Shown one piece after another: positions 60,548 through 64,000 of a stretch of DNA of 64,000 bases (within the stretch, counting starts at the first letter, position 1; every line of letters begins with the position of its first letter). The notes below the pieces were generated by a model, which searched no databases, was not told the DNA's origin, and saw only the letters and a list, made by a program, of their open reading frames with translations. A program made the translations under genes and the position numbers. The DNA lies in the NCBI RefSeq assembly GCF_001025135.1, contig NZ_AP012323.1, positions 682,001 through 746,000 on the forward strand, written 5' to 3'. This DNA comes from Bifidobacterium bifidum ATCC 29521 = JCM 1255 = DSM 20456 (lineage in GTDB: Bacteria > Actinomycetota > Actinomycetes > Actinomycetales > Bifidobacteriaceae).

Positions 60548-61276
60548 TCACCGCACCGCCAGCGCCGAGGACACCGTCGTGTCGAGCGCGCCCAGATCCC
60601 CGCCGAACGGATGCCGCAGTCTCACCACAGGCAGCGGCGCCTCGATCGGGAACGTGATGATCAGCGTGCCCGACTCCACCGAGACCGTCGCCGCGGAACC
60701 GTCCACGAACTCGTTGCTCACCCCCTGCACGACGGTGTTGGCGAGCGCGGCGCCCTCCAGCACGTATTTCAGCCCGGCGATGGTGACGCCATGGCAGACG
60801 TCGCTGTGCGAGAACACCGAGATCATGCGGCGCGGGGCGACATGATTGGCCGGGAACTCCAGCGCCCCGTCCGCGATCGCGGTAACGATGCTGCCGTCGC
60901 CGTACAGATATCCGATGCCGCCATGCGAGGCCAGTAGCGCCATCAGCTGCATGTTGGCGATCGTGTGGTCGATGCGACCGCCCAGCGCTCCATATATATG
61001 GAACTCGCGTGCGCCGCGGCTCCATCCGACCTTCAGCGCGCTCAGCAGATCCGGATCGTCCTTCTGCGGCGGCAGGCGGACGCTGCGGTCGCCGTCCGGC
61101 ACGTCGCCGGACAGCGAATCGAAATCGCCGATGACGAAATCCGGCGACAGCCCCATCGCCCGCATATGGTCGAGCCCGCCGTCCGCGGCGATCGCCAGCA
61201 TCCCCTTCTCGATAGCGGGCGCGGGCCCCTCGTAATACTCGCCAGCGCCGAAAATCACGCAACGTTCATATGCCAT
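60548..61276 (-). CDS. Thiamine pyrophosphokinase
   Basis: Transfers pyrophosphate from ATP to thiamine. 242 residues from the ATG at 61276. The family motifs are IAADGGLDHMRAMGLSPDFVIGDFDSL, LPPQKDDPDLLSAL (the KDxTD-like site, here KDDPD) and GALGGRIDHTIANMQLM; the C-terminal beta domain ends with SNEF and TLIITFP. A TACAGT hexamer ends six bases before the ATG, so this gene may also be leaderless. Thiamine diphosphate is the cofactor of phosphoketolase, the key enzyme of the bifid shunt. Confidence 0.92.
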   Translation of the reverse strand: MAYERCVIFGAGEYYEGPAPAIEKGMLAIAADGGLDHMRAMGLSPDFVIGDFDSLSGDVPDGDRSVRLPPQKDDPDLLSALKVGWSRGAREFHIYGALGGRIDHTIANMQLMALLASHGGIGYLYGDGSIVTAIADGALEFPANHVAPRRMISVFSHSDVCHGVTIAGLKYVLEGAALANTVVQGVSNEFVDGSAATVSVESGTLIITFPIEAPLPVVRLRHPFGGDLGALDTTVSSALAVR

Positions 61277-61368
61277 GCTGCCACTGTATCGTGTGCACGG
61301 CACTGCGCGTCGCGCCTGCTGATCGTCACCGTGTCGACGAACTTCCCGGTCATCGCCGCGTTAGCTGC

Positions 61369-61764
61369 ATGCCGATCTTCGTGCCGCCGCTATTCCTGCT
61401 CGGCACGGTCACGCCGGGCCTCAACAAGTTCGCGGCCGACTCGCTGGGGAACAACGCCTCCGTCGTCGGACGACTGTCCGCCTGCAATACGGTCGGCTCG
61501 ATTCTCGGCACCTTCCTGCCGACCTTCGTGACGATCCCCGCGGTGGGCACGTTCGTGACGTTCCCGATCTTCTCCGGACCGCTTCTGGCATCGGCGATGG
61601 GCGAGGTGGCGGGCCGGTTCGAGACCATCGCCGACCCGGACGGCAAGCCGGGCGCCACGATCCTGACCGACGACAAGGCGCCGGTCGATGGCTTGCCTGC
61701 GCCTGGACCGGAACTTGTGGCGACACGCCCGGTCTGGGGGTGTGGTAGTATCTACAAGGCTTGA
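61369..61764 (+). pseudogene. Remnant of a fused MFS/spermidine synthase-like membrane protein
   Basis: An open stretch starting MPIFVPPLFLLGTVTPGLNK and continuing LSACNTVGSILGTFLPTFVT has the helix pattern and the TVGSILGTF motif of the N-terminal membrane half of actinobacterial spermidine-synthase-like proteins. The catalytic (SAM-binding) half is missing, and the last 50 residues before the stop are unrelated. The infC promoter lies inside its end. It is probably a decayed gene fragment. Confidence 0.5.
61743..61751 (+). promoter_or_regulatory. Extended -10 promoter of the infC-rpmI-rplT operon
   Basis: TGGTAGTAT (TG-N-TAGTAT) is the best promoter-like element before infC. No good -35 is visible, as is usual for the extended type. 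It would give a 5' leader of about 230-250 nt. Confidence 0.5.
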
Positions 61765-61986
61765 GAAATCAAGAAAGCGGGGCAACCCCACCTGGAAGCC
61801 TGTCATGGCCTCGGGTCCAAGGCAATAGCCTATCCGGTCGCGTGGAATGCGCGGTCGTGAGCATGCCTCATGAGGCATGCGATCATGCGAATATGTATGA
61901 TGGCCGGCGCTGCAGTGCGCACGGTTCGGTGAGCCATGGATTCGTCCGTCATGCCCGGTATCCGGCGAAGGTCCGCTTCGGAGAAC
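61752..61986 (+). promoter_or_regulatory. Long structured 5' leader of the infC operon
   Basis: Leaders of this operon control translation or transcription in many bacteria by binding L20 or by attenuation. Here the leader contains a perfect 20-nt palindrome, GCATGCCTCATGAGGCATGC (61861-61880), and several smaller stems. An open frame starting TTG at 61761 (82 codons) ends TAG at 62007-62009, overlapping the putative AUU start of infC. Whether that frame is translated is unknown. Confidence 0.5.
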
Positions 61987-62682
61987 ATGAGGATTGGAGT
62001 CATCATTAGCGACGAACCACGTATCAATGACGAGATTCGCGTCTCGCAGGTACGCCTGATCGGCCCGAACGGCGAGCAGGTGGGAGTCATCGCGACCTCG
62101 GTCGCGCTCAACCTGGCGAAGGAAGCGAACCTCGATCTCGTCGAGGTGGCGCCCAACGCCAAGCCTCCCGTCGCCAAGCTGATCGATTACGGCAAGTTCA
62201 AGTACAACGAGAAGATCAAGGCCCGTGAGGCCCGCCGTAACCAGAGCACCGCCGAAATCAAGGAGATCCGCTTCCGCCTGAAGATCGATGATCACGATTT
62301 CGAGGTCAAGAAGGGCCATGTGGTCAGGTTCCTCAACGGCGGCGACAAGGTCAAGGTGACCATCATGCTGCGCGGCCGCGAGCAGTCCCGCCCCATCGGC
62401 GGCGTCGAACTGCTGCAGCGTCTGGCCGCAGACGTCGAGGAGTACGGCACCGTCGAGTCCCGGCCGAAGCAGGAAGGCCGCAACATCATCATGACGCTTG
62501 CGCCCAAGGGCAAGAAGGTGCACACCCAGTCCGAGCAGCGCCGCCGCGGCGACCAGTCGCGCGCCGAGCGCCAGGCCCGTCAGGCCGCCCGCCTCGCCGC
62601 CAAGCAGGAGGCGCAGAGCCAGGCAGCGGCGGCGTCCGCAGCCGCGATCGACGACCAAGACAAGACTTCCGAAACGAAGTAA
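61987..62682 (+). CDS. infC: Translation initiation factor IF-3
   Basis: Keeps ribosomal subunits apart and proofreads initiation codons. The conserved protein begins [12 protein letters not shown]. It has the N domain ([14 protein letters not shown]...), the linker and the C domain ([44 protein letters not shown]), plus a 45-residue Gln/Ala-rich tail unusual for IF-3. The start is uncertain: ATG at 61987 has GGAG only three bases before it, whereas the ATT at 62005 has TGGAG five bases before it. AUU is the known autoregulatory start of infC in E. coli. From 61987 the product has 231 residues, from 62005 it has 225. Confidence 0.95.
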   Translation: MRIGVIISDEPRINDEIRVSQVRLIGPNGEQVGVIATSVALNLAKEANLDLVEVAPNAKPPVAKLIDYGKFKYNEKIKAREARRNQSTAEIKEIRFRLKIDDHDFEVKKGHVVRFLNGGDKVKVTIMLRGREQSRPIGGVELLQRLAADVEEYGTVESRPKQEGRNIIMTLAPKGKKVHTQSEQRRRGDQSRAERQARQAARLAAKQEAQSQAAAASAAAIDDQDKTSETK

Positions 62683-62700
62683 CCAACAAGGAGGGCAGCA

Positions 62701-62895
62701 ATGCCGAAGATGAAAACCAATTCCGCCGCGTCCAAGCGCGTCCGTGTCACCGGCTCGGGCAAGCTGATGCATGCAGGCAGCGCCATGCGCCACAATCTTG
62801 AGCACAAGTCCGCTCGCAAGCGTCGTGCGCTGAAGGCCGACGGCGTGCTGGCCACGGCCCAGTCCAAGAACATGAAGAAGCTGCTGGGCCGCTGA
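62701..62895 (+). CDS. rpmI: 50S ribosomal protein bL35
   Basis: 64 residues, starting [22 protein letters not shown], basic throughout, with [16 protein letters not shown] precedes the ATG. It is middle gene of infC-rpmI-rplT. Confidence 0.98.
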   Translation: MPKMKTNSAASKRVRVTGSGKLMHAGSAMRHNLEHKSARKRRALKADGVLATAQSKNMKKLLGR

Positions 62896-62942
62896 ACCGC
62901 GCCAGCCGAATAGATACGTCAAAAGAAAGCTGAGGAATAACT

Positions 62943-63326
62943 ATGGCACGTGTCAAGCGCGCAGTGAACGCCCACAAGAAGCGTCGCGTCGTTCTCGAAA
63001 GGGCCTCCGGCTACCGTGGCCAGCGCTCCCGTCTGTACCGCAAGGCCAAGGAGCAGCTGCTGCACTCCTTTACCTACAACTTCCGCGACCGCAAGGCTCG
63101 CAAGGGTGACTTCCGCAAGCTGTGGATCCAGCGCATCAACGCCGCCGTCCGCGCCGAAGGCATCACCTACAACCGCTTCATCCAGGGTCTGCACCTGGCC
63201 GGCATCGAGCTGGACCGCCGCGCCCTCGCCGAGCTGGCCGTCTCCGATCCCGAGACCTTCAAGGCCATCGTCGAGCAGGCCAAGGCCGCTCTGCCCGAGG
63301 ACGTCAACGCTCCGGTCGAGGCCTGA
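62943..63326 (+). CDS. rplT: 50S ribosomal protein bL20
   Basis: 127 residues. [20 protein letters not shown], the RNA-binding N-terminus [20 protein letters not shown], and the C-terminal domain ([19 protein letters not shown]) are typical. The C-terminus extends about ten residues beyond E. coli L20 ([11 protein letters not shown]). It is the last gene of the operon and is followed by a terminator. L20 is the usual feedback regulator of this operon. Confidence 0.98.
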   Translation: MARVKRAVNAHKKRRVVLERASGYRGQRSRLYRKAKEQLLHSFTYNFRDRKARKGDFRKLWIQRINAAVRAEGITYNRFIQGLHLAGIELDRRALAELAVSDPETFKAIVEQAKAALPEDVNAPVEA

Positions 63327-63373
63327 GCCGCGAACCTCGGCGGATGCGCCTTCGCGCGCATCGGCAACCGCAT

Positions 63374-63400
63374 GAGAACCCCGCCCTGTGCGGGGTTCTC
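63374..63400 (+). terminator. Terminator of infC-rpmI-rplT
   Basis: A 10-bp perfect stem, GAGAACCCCG / CGGGGTTCTC, with a 7-nt loop. The bases GGTTCTCGCATATCATG that include its right arm are repeated at 63451-63467 with one change, just before the recombinase gene. Confidence 0.75.
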
Positions 63401-63474
63401 GCATATCATGCGGGAACGTGCAGGTATGCAAGCCTTCCGCACGCATACAGGGTTCTCGCATATGATGGGGCACC

Positions 63475-64000
63475 ATGTACAACGGATCCACCCGGCTTCT
63501 TGACCAGTTCATCGCGCATATCTCCGTCGAACGCGGACTGGCCAGGGCGACCGTGCGGGCATACGAATCCGATCTTCGCCGCTATCTCTCGTGGCTCGCG
63601 CACACGCGCGGCATCACCGATCCCGATGCCATCGGCAAAGCCGACATCGAGGAGTACGTGGCGCAGCTGGATTCGGACGGCGACAGCGCGCGCAGCAAGG
63701 CGAGGAGGCTTGCCAGCATCCACGAGTTCCACCGGTTCGCCCTCGCGCAGCACGCCGTGAGCGACGACGTGTCCGCCACGGTCAAGGCACCCAAGAGCGC
63801 GCAGATGCTGCCGGATGTGCTGACGATCGACGAGGTCTCCCGCCTGCTCGACGCGATTCCCGACCCGCACGGCACCGACGCGGCGCGGGGGAGAGCTGGC
63901 ATCGGAGCGTTGCCGGACGCCGTGCTGCTGCGTGACAGGGCGCTGATCGAATTCATGTACGCCACCGGATGCCGCGTCTCCGAAGCGGTCGGAATGAATC
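63475..64000 (+). CDS. Tyrosine recombinase XerC/XerD (N-terminal part, continues past the window)
   Basis: Resolves chromosome dimers at dif. The frame from the ATG at 63475 is open to the window end (175 residues). The N-terminal SAM-like domain is complete: LLDQFIAHISVERGLARATV followed by RAYESDLRRYLSWL, and SKARRLASIHEFHRFAL. The catalytic domain begins with VLTIDEVSRLLDAIPDP and reaches the first catalytic arginine in LIEFMYATGCRVSEAVGMN. XerC and XerD cannot be told apart here. A TATGAT hexamer lies eight bases before the ATG, with no clear RBS. Confidence 0.92.
   Translation, partial: MYNGSTRLLDQFIAHISVERGLARATVRAYESDLRRYLSWLAHTRGITDPDAIGKADIEEYVAQLDSDGDSARSKARRLASIHEFHRFALAQHAVSDDVSATVKAPKSAQMLPDVLTIDEVSRLLDAIPDPHGTDAARGRAGIGALPDAVLLRDRALIEFMYATGCRVSEAVGMN

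Overview
The window is a contiguous, gene-dense, high-GC stretch of an actinobacterial chromosome, and I assign it to the genus Bifidobacterium. Pointers to the genus are a tmRNA whose tag reads AKSNRTEFALAA, a bifidobacterial-type L-lactate dehydrogenase, a dcw cluster that stops after ftsQ without ftsZ, a Lys/Orn-type murE, a 24-residue actinobacterial bL37 ribosomal protein and several leaderless-looking promoters. The species cannot be fixed from the sequence alone. No prophage, CRISPR array or complete insertion sequence was seen.

Layout. 1-9.0 kb: the end of hflX, ldh, a CDF cation exporter, the SOS pair lexA / LysM membrane protein, nrdR (followed by a 16-bp tandem repeat), serA and a HelD-like helicase. 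9.0-23.8 kb: the division and cell-wall (dcw) cluster mraZ-rsmH-ftsL-ftsI-(degenerate murE)-murF-mraY-murD-ftsW-murG-murC-ftsQ, with MraZ-box-like repeats at its head. 23.9-25.5 kb: ssrA (tmRNA, minus strand), a small unrecognised gene with two 8-nt homopolymer tracts, and dtd. 25.7-34 kb: sugar genes: an MFS permease, PfkB kinase and ROK repressor operon, cutC, a second ROK repressor divergent from nagB-nagA, with nagA frameshifted near its 3' end. 34.2-40 kb: an oligopeptide-type ABC transporter. 40-48.2 kb: an Xaa-Pro aminopeptidase, a NUDIX hydrolase, a 33-residue membrane peptide candidate, folC and smc.

48.4-54.4 kb looks like a peptidoglycan side-chain island: aspartate racemase + ATP-grasp ligase (an arrangement like the D-aspartate bridge pair of Enterococcus faecium), a DegT-type PLP protein, a FemABX-type transferase and the catalytically intact murE. 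Together with the pseudo-enzyme murE inside dcw, this suggests that the third-residue/bridge chemistry was moved out of dcw and that an inactive MurE paralogue was kept in the ancestral slot. 54.6-64 kb: a SigH/SigR-type sigma factor coupled to a Cys-rich putative anti-sigma protein, bL37, an aldose-1-epimerase-like protein, ispH, ybaK, gap, thiamine pyrophosphokinase, two gene remnants, infC-rpmI-rplT and the start of a Xer recombinase.

Non-coding structure is rich. Very long, almost perfect hairpins with unrelated sequences sit in several intergenic gaps, mainly between convergent genes. A dispersed GC-rich repeat family occurs at gene ends. LacI-like and ROK-like operator palindromes lie upstream of ldh, gap and the sugar operons. 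All functional statements are read from sequence motifs and family knowledge; no database search was possible.
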